From Rhizobium viscosum (lineage in GTDB: Bacteria > Pseudomonadota > Alphaproteobacteria > Rhizobiales > Rhizobiaceae): a DNA stretch of 64,000 bases. Location: assembly GCF_014873945.1 (NCBI RefSeq), contig NZ_JADBEC010000001.1, positions 434,001 to 498,000 of the forward strand, read 5' to 3'. Below are positions 45,821 to 53,890 of this stretch, piece after piece. The position numbers and the translations under genes are program-made. The notes beneath the pieces were generated by a model. It did no database searches, was not told where the DNA came from, and saw only the letters and a program-made list of their open reading frames with translations. Positions within the stretch are counted from its first letter, which is position 1. The number at the start of each line of letters is the position of its first letter.

Positions 45821-47091
45821 GCGCGATCGACGCCTCCCCTGCGCGCGTGGCGCAGCCGCAAAGGCTGACGCTGCGGCTCATCGGTTCGGTAGCGGTCGCC
45901 TTCGGTGTCTTTCTCTCGGGCTTCGTCATTGACGAGCCGGCGCCCTACGAGCTCTGGATGGCGGGGTTGATCGGTCTCTGGTTCATCCTCGGCCTGAAGA
46001 TATCCCGAACCACGGCGCCGCTTCTGGCGCTGCTCCTGACCTTCAACATCGGCGGCATGCTGTCGCTCACCCAGATGCGGGATTTGGCGACCGGCCCGAT
46101 GTATATCGCCGTCTCCACCTTCCTGGCGCTGACCTCGATCTTCTATGCCGCGATCATAGAGGACAGCCACAAGCGGCTGCCGCTGATCTTCAATGCCTGG
46201 AGCTTTGCGGCTGTTATCACTTCCCTGCTCGGCATCCTCGGCTATTTCCATGCCTTTCCGGGCTCGCAAGTCTTCACGCTTTACGACCGCGCCAAGGGCG
46301 CCTTCCAGGATCCGAACGTCTTCGGCCCCTTCCTCGTGCCGCCGGCGCTTTACCTCGTCCACGGCATCCTGGCCGGGAATCTCAAGACGTCACCGATCAA
46401 GGCGGGAGCGCTGCTCATCCTGGCGCTCGGCATCTTCCTTTCCTTCTCGCGTGCCGCCTGGGGCCTCTTCGCTTTTGTCGTGGTAGTGCTGATCTTCATC
46501 ATGCTCTTGAAGGAGCGCAGCGGCGCCTTCCGGCTCAGGGTGCTGATCCTGTCGCTAGGCGCGATCATCCTGATGGTGGCCTCGCTGCTCGTCGCGCTGC
46601 AGGTTCCCAAAGTCAGCGAGCTCTTCTCCGCCCGCGCCCAGCTCGTGCAGCAATATGACGGTGAGCACCTCGGCCGTTTCGACCGCCATCGCATCGGCTT
46701 CCAGATGATGATGGAACGACCGCTCGGTATCGGGCCGCTGGTCTTCGGCACCATGTTTCCGGAAGACGAGCACAATATCTGGCTGAAGTCGCTGACCACC
46801 TACGGCTGGCTGGGTTTCGTCAGCTATGTCGGCATGCTGTGCTGGACGCTCTATCTCGGCTTCCGCAACATGCTGCTCGACAGGCCATGGCAGCCTTACC
46901 TCATGGTCGCGTGGATCTCCGTTCTCGGCCACGCGGCGATCGGCAACGTCATCGATATCGATCACTGGCGCCACGTTTATCTGCTGTTCGGCATCGTCTG
47001 GGGCTGCGCGGCACTGGAAGTTCGCCACAAGCGCTCGACCCGCTCACAAACACTTGAGAAGTTCGGCAAAGGCGCTAGATTTCCGGCATGA
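45817..47091 (+). CDS. O-antigen ligase/polymerase-family membrane protein, UppF position
   Basis: A 424-residue protein with about eleven membrane segments and the Wzy/WaaL-type periplasmic loop containing DRHRIGFQMMMERPLGIGPLVFG and EDEHNIWLKSLTTYGWLGF. It likely polymerises the repeat unit. Starts at TTG overlapping the previous stop by four bases (TTGA), so it is translationally coupled to the WcaJ-like gene, and overlaps the next gene by four bases. Confidence 0.85.
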   Translation: MSAIDASPARVAQPQRLTLRLIGSVAVAFGVFLSGFVIDEPAPYELWMAGLIGLWFILGLKISRTTAPLLALLLTFNIGGMLSLTQMRDLATGPMYIAVSTFLALTSIFYAAIIEDSHKRLPLIFNAWSFAAVITSLLGILGYFHAFPGSQVFTLYDRAKGAFQDPNVFGPFLVPPALYLVHGILAGNLKTSPIKAGALLILALGIFLSFSRAAWGLFAFVVVVLIFIMLLKERSGAFRLRVLILSLGAIILMVASLLVALQVPKVSELFSARAQLVQQYDGEHLGRFDRHRIGFQMMMERPLGIGPLVFGTMFPEDEHNIWLKSLTTYGWLGFVSYVGMLCWTLYLGFRNMLLDRPWQPYLMVAWISVLGHAAIGNVIDIDHWRHVYLLFGIVWGCAALEVRHKRSTRSQTLEKFGKGARFPA

Positions 47092-47381
47092 TTACAGGGA
47101 CACAGATACGCGGCGCACGCGCCATGATCGGTATGAGCATTGAGGAGCTGGCAGCTCATGCCGGACTTTCCGTCGAAACAGTCCAGGCGCTGGAAAATGG
47201 CGAATGGGCCGGCGAGACGCGCGCAACGATCGACGTGCGCAATACGCTGGAAGCCCACGGCATCATTTTCATCGCCAGCGGCAATCAGGATGAGGGCGGC
47301 CCCGGCATACGCCTGCGCGCCCGCAGCTCCAACGATGATGGCATCCGGCCGGAAAACCTAAACGCTGCCAACGACGATTGA
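47088..47381 (+). CDS. Small XRE-family helix-turn-helix protein coupled to the polysaccharide operon
   Basis: A 97-residue protein: ITGTQIRGARAMIGMSIEELAAHAGLSVETVQALENGEW is an HTH_XRE domain, followed by TRNTLEAHGIIFI-type sequence common to small alphaproteobacterial XRE proteins and an acidic disordered tail. Its ATG overlaps the stop of the polymerase gene (ATGA), so it is made with the polysaccharide enzymes. It may regulate this operon; target unknown. Confidence 0.85.
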   Translation: MITGTQIRGARAMIGMSIEELAAHAGLSVETVQALENGEWAGETRATIDVRNTLEAHGIIFIASGNQDEGGPGIRLRARSSNDDGIRPENLNAANDD

Positions 47382-47382
47382 C

Positions 47383-47407
47383 GGAACCAAGCACCTCCTC
47401 AGGCGTT
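47383..47407 (+). promoter_or_regulatory. EcfG/RpoE2-type general stress promoter
   Basis: GGAAC-N16-CGTT starting just after the XRE gene, 37 bases before the start of a 49-residue membrane protein. Matches the alphaproteobacterial general-stress sigma consensus exactly in both boxes and spacing. Confidence 0.65.
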
Positions 47408-47444
47408 TCGGCTGTCCTATCAACGTGTTGGGGGGTAGCCTGTC

Positions 47445-47594
47445 TTGAATCGCAATAGCGGTCTTTATCTTGTCATCGGCGCGCTCGTCGTCATGGTCGT
47501 CGGCCTCGGCGCCTACATCTATCACGAGGAGAGCAAGCCTGAGGGCATCGAGATGACCATCGGCAAGGACGGTGTCTCGATCGAGCAGAACTGA
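47445..47594 (+). CDS. 49-residue single-pass membrane protein
   Basis: Frame MNRNSGLYLVIGALVVMVVG... read from TTG at 47445 to TGA at 47594, with one membrane segment (residues 7-26) and a charged tail (YHEESKPEGIEMTIGKDGVS). A GGGGG ribosome site lies about ten bases upstream. I recall similar small membrane proteins in rhizobia, of unknown function. The stress promoter directly upstream supports it as a real gene. Confidence 0.65.
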   Translation: MNRNSGLYLVIGALVVMVVGLGAYIYHEESKPEGIEMTIGKDGVSIEQN

Positions 47595-47640
47595 GCGTGA
47601 AGCCCTTCTGCTCAGCTTGAGGCATTCTTACCAGGACGCC

Positions 47641-47853
47641 CTAGAGATAGGTCTTGGCGAGAATGGTCAGCTTGTCGCTGTCCTTCACACCTTGCTTGTA
47701 AAGCTGGATGAGGGCAGCGCCGATCCTGTCGGCTTCCGGCGTGCGGGGAGCGATGCCGCTGTCATCGCAAACCTGGTTTAGAACCTGCGACAACAGGTCG
47801 ATATCTTCCGAAAAGAGCGGTAAATCCTGGGGATGAACTGACGATTTCAACAT
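47641..47853 (-). CDS. Conserved-looking small hypothetical protein
   Basis: A 70-residue, probably helical protein: DIDLLSQVLNQVCDDSGIAPRTPEADRIGAALIQLYKQGV. No known domain. Codon use resembles neighbours. It lies between two plus-strand small genes. Confidence 0.55.
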   Translation of the reverse strand: MLKSSVHPQDLPLFSEDIDLLSQVLNQVCDDSGIAPRTPEADRIGAALIQLYKQGVKDSDKLTILAKTYL

Positions 47854-48039
47854 CGCGCTGCATTTCCCTCAGAGGGCAGTAACGCATCATTCTGCGCAGC
47901 CGACGCCCTCCCTGCCAGCCATATTCTTAGTATGCGCGTGGCCCAAAACTTTAGCAACTGCGCAAATCAAATCGTCGGGAACAATCTCTTGTCTCGCGCG
48001 TTGGTGGGCCGTTTGGAATTCATATGGAATGAGAGAGCC

Positions 48040-48273
48040 GTGAGCGAAAAACGCTTCCCCTCGCCCGTGAGGGTCAAATCTCCAAGCAGCAGCTTCGTCA
48101 TTTCAACTGCCTGGGAAGCTCTCGAACATCTCAAGCGCTGGCCGGCCAAGCGCGGCCGCGAATATCGCATAGCACTCCAGCACTGCCTCGACGCAATGGA
48201 CGGGCTGAGGAGCCCACGCGCGGCACAGGTGTCTTTCGCGATGGCTGCCAGGACAGCCGGGCTGCTGCTATGA
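48040..48273 (+). CDS. DUF982-family small protein
   Basis: A 77-residue protein from GTG at 48040 (GAGAGAG upstream): PSPVRVKSPSSSFVISTAWEALEHLKRWPAKRGREYRIALQHCLDA is the DUF982 pattern, including the conserved WPxKRGxxY. DUF982 proteins are abundant in rhizobia; role unknown. The frame is open 36 codons further upstream, but that part looks unrelated. Confidence 0.7.
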   Translation: MSEKRFPSPVRVKSPSSSFVISTAWEALEHLKRWPAKRGREYRIALQHCLDAMDGLRSPRAAQVSFAMAARTAGLLL

Positions 48274-48287
48274 GGATTGACAGAATT

Positions 48288-48503
48288 TCAGCCAGCCGCT
48301 CGCGGGCTTAAAGCCTGCGACTGGTAAAAGCCTTCAACGATTACCTTGGCTCCGACTTCGGCCACATGCTCCTCAGCAAGCTCCACGAGCGCAAGGGCAA
48401 CCTCCCCTTCCGGCCAGCCGGCTTTCACTGCTTCATCGGAGAGAGCCTTGAATGCAGCGGTAAGCGTCTGCCGGCAATCCTGTCTGTTACTGTTGATCGT
48501 CAT
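48288..48503 (-). CDS. Small hypothetical protein
   Basis: A 71-residue helical protein: DCRQTLTAAFKALSDEAVKAGWPEGEVALALVELAEEHVAEV. No recognised family. Convergent with the DUF982 gene, 14 bases apart. Downstream part of a run of small genes near tRNA-Pro. Confidence 0.55.
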   Translation of the reverse strand: MTINSNRQDCRQTLTAAFKALSDEAVKAGWPEGEVALALVELAEEHVAEVGAKVIVEGFYQSQALSPRAAG

Positions 48504-49027
48504 AAGCCCGAAACTATGCTTTTCTACGATTTCTCTTCTTTATACCACCAACAACAAAATTGCGAATAAATTTCAATTTCAAACAATCCAAAATTAGGAA
48601 TATCACACACAGTAGCCTCAATCACAGATAGATTTCGACCAAAATAAAATAAATCACCTTCCTAAAATAGGGAATATTTAACAGAAATATTAAAGAAATA
48701 GTTTACCGAAAATTTACCGCCTTAAAAATTACAACTGAGACTCTATATTATTCCGATAAACGTCGGCACAGCTCTGCGCTGTTTTGCTAAGGGGTGGGAG
48801 GATTTTCCATGCTGCGCCATCGCATGCAAGGATTTTTGCCGCTTTATCCGGGCTTTTTTCGGCGGTCATTGGCGAGTTGTGAGGCCTCTGGACGGTACCG
48901 AAGAGGCAGACCGAAAGCTCCTTAGCAGACATTCCCTTGGACAAGTTCCGTTTTATGATTGTGACGGCATTTTTCCCTTGCGTCCAAAAACCGAAAAGTC
49001 TAACAGAAGCAAGCCGTTTCGGCAGGT
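48504..49027. other. A+T-rich gene-free stretch before tRNA-Pro
   Basis: About 520 bases, of which 48504-48730 are strikingly A+T-rich compared with the G+C-rich neighbours. I see no supported coding frame; the minus-strand frame 48729-49070 runs into the tRNA and is rejected. There is no duplicated tRNA end to mark an attachment site. Confidence 0.55.
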
Positions 49028-49104
<77 letters not shown>

Positions 49105-49164
49105 TTTAATCCCTTGAAATCTCAGTCTTTCCGCATCTCGCAAGAGTGAGGGCGCGGCGCGTCC

Positions 49165-49407
49165 TCAGCGTGATTCATCCGTCCATATGCGGCGCTCGCC
49201 GCGGTAGATGTACTTGCCCGAGCCCTGGCGGGTGTTGTCGCGGTAGTAATCGCGGCGATTGCGGTTACGGTCGTCACCGGCGCAGCGCTCGGGAAAGCGG
49301 CGGCAATCCTGGTAGTTTTGCTCGTTGACACGCGGATTTCTCGGATCGACAGCCATTGCATTACCGGCAAGCATTGCTAAAGCTAGGGCAAGAACGATCC
49401 TGATCAT
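49165..49407 (-). CDS. Small secreted basic protein, hypothetical
   Basis: An 80-residue protein with signal peptide MIRIVLALALAMLAGNAMA and a mature part rich in Arg, Asn, Asp and Tyr (NYQDCRRFPERCAGDDRNRN, two Cys). No known domain. Divergent from the next secreted protein gene, 46 bases apart. Confidence 0.6.
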   Translation of the reverse strand: MIRIVLALALAMLAGNAMAVDPRNPRVNEQNYQDCRRFPERCAGDDRNRNRRDYYRDNTRQGSGKYIYRGERRIWTDESR

Positions 49408-49453
49408 TTCACTCTCTTCAATTTCCTGCAGACCACTGCCTGGAGTTTACCAC

Positions 49454-49765
49454 ATGCTGCCAAGCCGCTCACTTCTCATCGGCGTGATCGTGACGCTGGC
49501 CACCTCGCATATCGCATTGGCAGAAAACGTCAAATTCCGGAACGCCAAGGAAAACGAAATCCGTCAGCTTCTGAAGGGCGCCAGCGACTTGCGGAAAGCC
49601 TCGAACGGTTATGAATATCGTCAAGGCAATAAGAACGGCTACAAAATTTCAGACGGTCAGATCTGCGTTCTTTTCCCCAACAAGCAGACTGACTGCATTT
49701 CGATCAAGACGGACGGCAACGTGCTGCAGATGATCGACAACAAGGGTAATCGCATCAAGCTCTAA
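49454..49765 (+). CDS. Small secreted protein, hypothetical
   Basis: A 103-residue protein from ATG at 49454 (GGAG nine bases ahead). Signal peptide MLPSRSLLIGVIVTLATSHI ending in ALA, then a compact domain with YEYRQGNKNGYKISDGQICV and NKQTDCISIKTDGNVLQM (two Cys). Reads like small rhizobial periplasmic proteins; function unknown. Confidence 0.65.
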   Translation: MLPSRSLLIGVIVTLATSHIALAENVKFRNAKENEIRQLLKGASDLRKASNGYEYRQGNKNGYKISDGQICVLFPNKQTDCISIKTDGNVLQMIDNKGNRIKL

Positions 49766-49830
49766 GCCTCGCCGGCTTCTGCCCTGCCGATCGGGCCAGA
49801 CCATCCAGTCGGGCTGTAATCCCCTTCCCC

Positions 49831-49855
49831 GGAACCTTTCCCCAAAGACCGCGTT
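49831..49855 (+). promoter_or_regulatory. EcfG/RpoE2-type general stress promoter before an outer-membrane protein gene
   Basis: GGAAC-N16-CGTT, exact match in both boxes, 127 bases before the ATG of the beta-barrel protein. Gives a leader of about 120 bases. Confidence 0.6.
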
Positions 49856-49982
49856 GGAAACGCATGCTTTTGCGGGTCGCTTGCCCGCAGCCGCGTGTGC
49901 TGTGCGCCGATGCGGTTTCTGTCCGAGACAGTCGGATCTCAAACGAGTTTTCAGCCGGGCTCTTTCCGGCAAGGGGGAAATC

Positions 49983-50615
49983 ATGAAACGTCGCTTCGTA
50001 TCCGCCGCAGTCGCCAGCTTCCTCATCACCGGCCTTGTCGCCGGCTCAGCCATGGCGGCCGATGCCATCGAAGAGGTGCCGGCCGCACCGGCAGCCGAGA
50101 TCACGCCGGTCTTCACATGGACGGGTTTCTATGCCGGTCTTGGCGGCGGGCCGACCTGGGCCAATGGCGATTTTGACGTCTTTTCCGAAGACATGAATGG
50201 TGGCCTGATCACCGGCTTCGTCGGCTATAACTGGCAGCTCGACAACAATTTCGTCTTCGGTATCGAAGGTGACGTTTCCTATAATTGGGACAAGGCCGAT
50301 GTCGGCCCGTTTGAAGTTGGCCTCGAAACTGCCGGCTCCGTTCGCGCCCGGCTCGGCTATGCGATCGATCGCGCTCTGATCTATGGCGCGGCAGGCTGGA
50401 CAGGCGCACAGGTCCATATCGACGGTCCCGCCGGCAACGACAGGGATACGCTATCGGGCTGGACGATCGGCGCGGGCGTCGATTATGCCTTCACCAATAA
50501 CGTCTTCGGCCGGCTGGAATATCGCTACAATGATTATGGCAGCGCCGATCTTCTCGGGCTCGACGGCGATATCGACCAGCATGTCGTGATGATTGGCGTG
50601 GGCTACAAATTCTGA
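49983..50615 (+). CDS. Outer-membrane beta-barrel protein (Omp25/RopB-like)
   Basis: A 210-residue protein: signal peptide (MKRRFVSAAVASFLITGLVA...AMA), a short Pro/Ala/Glu-rich linker, then an eight-stranded barrel beginning TWTGFYAGLGGGPTWANGDF, with FVGYNWQLDNNFVFGIEGDVSY, SVRARLGYAIDRALIYGAAGW, FGRLEYRYNDYGS and the terminal signature MIGVGYKF ending in Phe. Typical of the Omp25/31 and RopB family of alphaproteobacteria. The GGGGGAAATC ribosome site fixes the start. A stress promoter lies upstream. Confidence 0.92.
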   Translation: MKRRFVSAAVASFLITGLVAGSAMAADAIEEVPAAPAAEITPVFTWTGFYAGLGGGPTWANGDFDVFSEDMNGGLITGFVGYNWQLDNNFVFGIEGDVSYNWDKADVGPFEVGLETAGSVRARLGYAIDRALIYGAAGWTGAQVHIDGPAGNDRDTLSGWTIGAGVDYAFTNNVFGRLEYRYNDYGSADLLGLDGDIDQHVVMIGVGYKF

Positions 50616-50649
50616 AGCTTCCTGCCTTCAGACTATTCTGGCCGCCGGA

Positions 50650-51318
50650 TTATGCGGCGGAGAGCGCGAGCTTGCCGTCCGCCATCAGACGCGGCTGCCA
50701 TGCAGCATAGTTGGCGATGGTGAAATGCGGCGTCTCGAAGGGCGTCGCATGGGTTTCAGTGATGACAGTGACATCAGCACCCGCACCCTCACCGGCGAGA
50801 ATGCCAGCTACCGCATCCTCGAATACCAGGCAGCGGGCGGGATCGACCCCGAGGCGGCTCGCGCCGAGCAGATAGCATTCCGGGCTTGGCTTGCCTGACG
50901 AGACTTCCTCGCCGCTGACGATCATTTTCGGCATGGGAATGCCTGCGGCCGCCATGCGGCGGAGGGCGAGCTCGATCGGCGCCGAAGTAACGATCCCCCA
51001 GCGATCCGCGGGCAGTGCATTGAGGAAGCGGATGGAGCCTGGAATCTCGACGATGCCCTCGAAATCCTCCATCTCCTCCTTCAGAAGCAGCTTTGCCTCA
51101 GCAATCGGATCGACACCGGGAAGGCCGAGCTGGCGAATGCTGTCGGATGCCCGAACCCCATGGATGGTCTTCAGAAGAACCTCAGGCTCGAAACCATGGC
51201 GGAGCCCCCACTCGCTCCAGACGCGCTCGACGACGGCGATGGAGTTCAGCACCGTGCCGTCCATATCGAAGAGGAAGGCATCGTAGGTCTTGTCGAGAAC
51301 GCGATGGGAAGCAGGCAC
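50650..51318 (-). CDS. HAD-superfamily sugar-phosphatase-like hydrolase
   Basis: A 222-residue HAD subfamily IA protein: motif I FLFDMDGTVLNS with both catalytic Asp, motif II in GIVTSAP, motif III Lys in SSGKPSPECYLLGA and motif IV CLVFEDAVAGILAG. It resembles phosphatases for small sugar phosphates. Starts at GTG with AAGGA seven bases ahead. Substrate unknown. Confidence 0.88.
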   Translation of the reverse strand: MPASHRVLDKTYDAFLFDMDGTVLNSIAVVERVWSEWGLRHGFEPEVLLKTIHGVRASDSIRQLGLPGVDPIAEAKLLLKEEMEDFEGIVEIPGSIRFLNALPADRWGIVTSAPIELALRRMAAAGIPMPKMIVSGEEVSSGKPSPECYLLGASRLGVDPARCLVFEDAVAGILAGEGAGADVTVITETHATPFETPHFTIANYAAWQPRLMADGKLALSAA

Positions 51319-51475
51319 AGGAAGGGTCCTTGCGAAGCGGAAAGCCGTCGGGCCTTCAGCGACTAACCGAGCACAGGAGCGACGTCAACCGAAAGCATGT
51401 CGCGCAAAACTGTGCAGCGGTGAGTCAAACAAGCACCCAAGGCGTCGCAAGCGATCTGAATGACCGCGCCACGCT

Positions 51476-53890
51476 TTAGTTGTTTACCTCGGGATGGGTG
51501 ATGCTCTTGACATCCGCGAGGCCGCGTGTGGCATCGCGATTGCCGGTAGCGGCCGCAGCCTCGAAAACTCGGGTCGCGTCACCAAACATTTTCAGGTTCA
51601 TGTAGCTGTAGCCACGCAGCACCATGAGATCGACGCGCTCCTGCTGCAGCTGGGCGCGCTGGTCGAGAAAAATGAGCGCTTCGCGATAGCGGCGGCCTTC
51701 GAAGGCGGCTAGCGCGCGATCGGCAAGGATCGCCACCTGCAGTTCGGAGGCGCGGTCGCGGCTCTGCGGTGCCCTGGTAGCCGCGACTGCAGCATTGTTG
51801 GAAAGGCCGGCCCGCAGAAAGGCAAGGCTCTGGCCGTAGGCGGCATCCTCACGCTCCTTGCGCACAGGACTTGCAAGCGCCGCCTCGAAAGCCTTCACCG
51901 CTTCCATGGGCCTGTTGATGTCCATCAGGCACCAGCCGCGTGTCAGCGCATCACCAGGGCTGAGGCGGGCGGGATCAATGGTCGTGGAGCACCCGCGCAG
52001 CTGGCGCGGGCCACGCTCGACTGCAACCGTCTGCATGACCCGCGCGGGCTTTGCCGGCACAACGGACTGGGCCGGCACAACGGACTGGGGCTGCACTTGC
52101 GCCTGCTGGGATTGGAATTGCGCGAGGGACTGCGGCTCCGGCTGGAAGGCCGCACTAGGTTCGGTCGGCGCAGACTGGACTTGCGGTGCTGCGGGTTGCG
52201 GCTCGGCCGCAGAGCCGGGGGCCGGCAATGGAGCGTTGGCTCGGGAAGCCGCAGACGTATCGTTCAACGTGGCAATGCGGGCCGAACGACCGGCCCAGAG
52301 ACGCTGGATCTCGGCAACCCCGGCACGGTCGTTCAACTGCTGGCGGGTAACTGCAAGGCCATAGGCTGAAGGTTCATCGTCCGGCTTCCACCGCAGTGCC
52401 GTCTCGAACCAGCGGGCCGCCGTCTGGAACTGGTTCAACGAACGGGCATACCAGCCGAACTGCTGGGCCGTCGGCACGTATTTCTGCTCGATGATCGCAG
52501 CGGCGATACGGCCGAGCACCTCCTCGCTCAGATCCGCCGGCGGCTGCAAGGCCATCAGATTGGCGGTCGCGGCAAGATAGGTGGCGGTCGCATCCTTGGA
52601 ATCGCCACGCCATTTATACATGACGTCCTCCGCCTCCTGCGGCGACTTTCGGGCAATCAGCGCCAGCGCCAGGCCCTGCGAGGCAACAGCGGAATCCTGC
52701 TTGTCATGGGCGATGCGGAACCACCTTTCGGCATCCGCCTCGTTGTTGCGGCGAAGCTGATACCAGCCGAGCAGCAGCGCGTCCGAGGGTAGCCCCTGCT
52801 CTTTGGCAAGCCTCTCGACGCGAGAGATATAATCGGGAGCGACTTCGAGCTTGGCATCGTCGTTGCCAGCAGCAACAAAGCGGCGGGCAAGATCGTCGCG
52901 TAGGCTGTCGAATTCCCTGATACCATTGGCATCGGCAGGTTTTTCGAGGGAAAGCAGCGCCTGCATCGAACCATACGGCAGAAGAGCGGCAGCCTTCTGG
53001 ATCGTCGCCACACGTTCGGCAGGCTCGGTACAATTCTTCAGGATGTAGGTGTAGGCATCCTGCCCGCGCTGCTGCCTGTTCGTCTCAACGAATGCCTCGG
53101 CGACGCGCCAGAGCACATCTATCTCGGCGCAGGTCAGCAGGCTCGGCGTTTCGGCTGCGATATCGATGACCGTCGCATATTGCTTGAGATCGGAGGCATT
53201 GATGAGCCGGGTTCGGGATTCGGCGACGTCCAGGCGGTCGAGCAGGTCGGCTGGCGGTTGCCAGCTTTCGGCGGCCTGACGATCGGCGATCGCCTTGCGC
53301 AGCTCGGCATAACGGCCCTCCGAATAAAGCCGCCACATGTTTTCGAGTTGCCTATCGCCGTTCTGTGGAATGGCGAGTGGATCGGCAGGCGGCACCCAAT
53401 TCGGATAGAGCGCCTGCAGGCGGGAGATCTCCGCCTGCAGGCGAAGCTTGTCGCCGCGGCTTGCGAAATAACGAAGGGCGCTTAGATCAACGACCGGCTG
53501 CTGGCCTGCTGCCGTGCCTGCAGGCGGATTGGCCGGCGCGGTGGCGGCACCGGCAGGAGCCGCTGATGGTGTGGTCTGCGGGACGACCGGAGCCGGCTGC
53601 GGGGCCTGATTTGTCTGGGCTTGGCTTGTCTGGGGTTGGCTTGTCTGGGCCAGATTCGTCTGGGAATTATCCTGTGTCGCGGCCTGGATTCGTTCCGCCA
53701 CGGTCTGCACGTCGATCGGCTGGTTGGAGGGAGTATCCGGCCCCTTGATGCGGCCCATCATCATGAGTTCGGGGGCCCTGCTACCGAAGCCGAAACGCTC
53801 CTGCAACGCTTCACGGTCCTTCAGCCCGGCGATGAGAGTCGCCACCAGGACTGATGCCGTGATCGCCACAAGAGAAGATTTCACAGACAC
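51476..53890 (-). CDS. TPR protein of the cellulose operon (BcsK/BcsC-like)
   Basis: An 804-residue protein. One N-terminal membrane segment (about 5-23), a Gln/Thr/Pro-rich linker (about 70-130), then many TPR-like helical repeats (AERWFRIAHDKQDSAVASQGLALALIARKSPQEAEDVM; AARWFETALRWKPDDEPSAYGLAV), a second low-complexity linker and more TPRs. There is no outer-membrane barrel, so it replaces BcsC only in part; rhizobial operons have such a TPR protein (BcsK in some schemes). It overlaps the end of bcsZ by ten bases and is the last gene of the operon. Probably positions export of the glucan in the periplasm. Confidence 0.75.
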   Translation of the reverse strand: MSVKSSLVAITASVLVATLIAGLKDREALQERFGFGSRAPELMMMGRIKGPDTPSNQPIDVQTVAERIQAATQDNSQTNLAQTSQPQTSQAQTNQAPQPAPVVPQTTPSAAPAGAATAPANPPAGTAAGQQPVVDLSALRYFASRGDKLRLQAEISRLQALYPNWVPPADPLAIPQNGDRQLENMWRLYSEGRYAELRKAIADRQAAESWQPPADLLDRLDVAESRTRLINASDLKQYATVIDIAAETPSLLTCAEIDVLWRVAEAFVETNRQQRGQDAYTYILKNCTEPAERVATIQKAAALLPYGSMQALLSLEKPADANGIREFDSLRDDLARRFVAAGNDDAKLEVAPDYISRVERLAKEQGLPSDALLLGWYQLRRNNEADAERWFRIAHDKQDSAVASQGLALALIARKSPQEAEDVMYKWRGDSKDATATYLAATANLMALQPPADLSEEVLGRIAAAIIEQKYVPTAQQFGWYARSLNQFQTAARWFETALRWKPDDEPSAYGLAVTRQQLNDRAGVAEIQRLWAGRSARIATLNDTSAASRANAPLPAPGSAAEPQPAAPQVQSAPTEPSAAFQPEPQSLAQFQSQQAQVQPQSVVPAQSVVPAKPARVMQTVAVERGPRQLRGCSTTIDPARLSPGDALTRGWCLMDINRPMEAVKAFEAALASPVRKEREDAAYGQSLAFLRAGLSNNAAVAATRAPQSRDRASELQVAILADRALAAFEGRRYREALIFLDQRAQLQQERVDLMVLRGYSYMNLKMFGDATRVFEAAAATGNRDATRGLADVKSITHPEVNN
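52053..52088. repeat. Tandem 18-base repeat in the TPR gene
   Basis: Two identical copies of GCCGGCACAACGGACTGG, encoding a doubled AQSVVP-type hexapeptide in the low-complexity linker of the TPR protein. Likely to vary in copy number between strains. Confidence 0.8.
53611..53655. repeat. Tandem 15-base repeat in the TPR gene
   Basis: About three copies of TTGTCTGGGCTTGGC (the third diverges), encoding a QTSQP/QTSQA/QTNQA pentapeptide repeat in the first linker of the TPR protein. Confidence 0.7.

Noticed and set aside
50642..50660. CCGCCG/CGGCGG hairpin as terminator of the outer-membrane protein gene
   Set aside because: Short stem, no T-run, and it overlaps the final codons of the convergent HAD gene.
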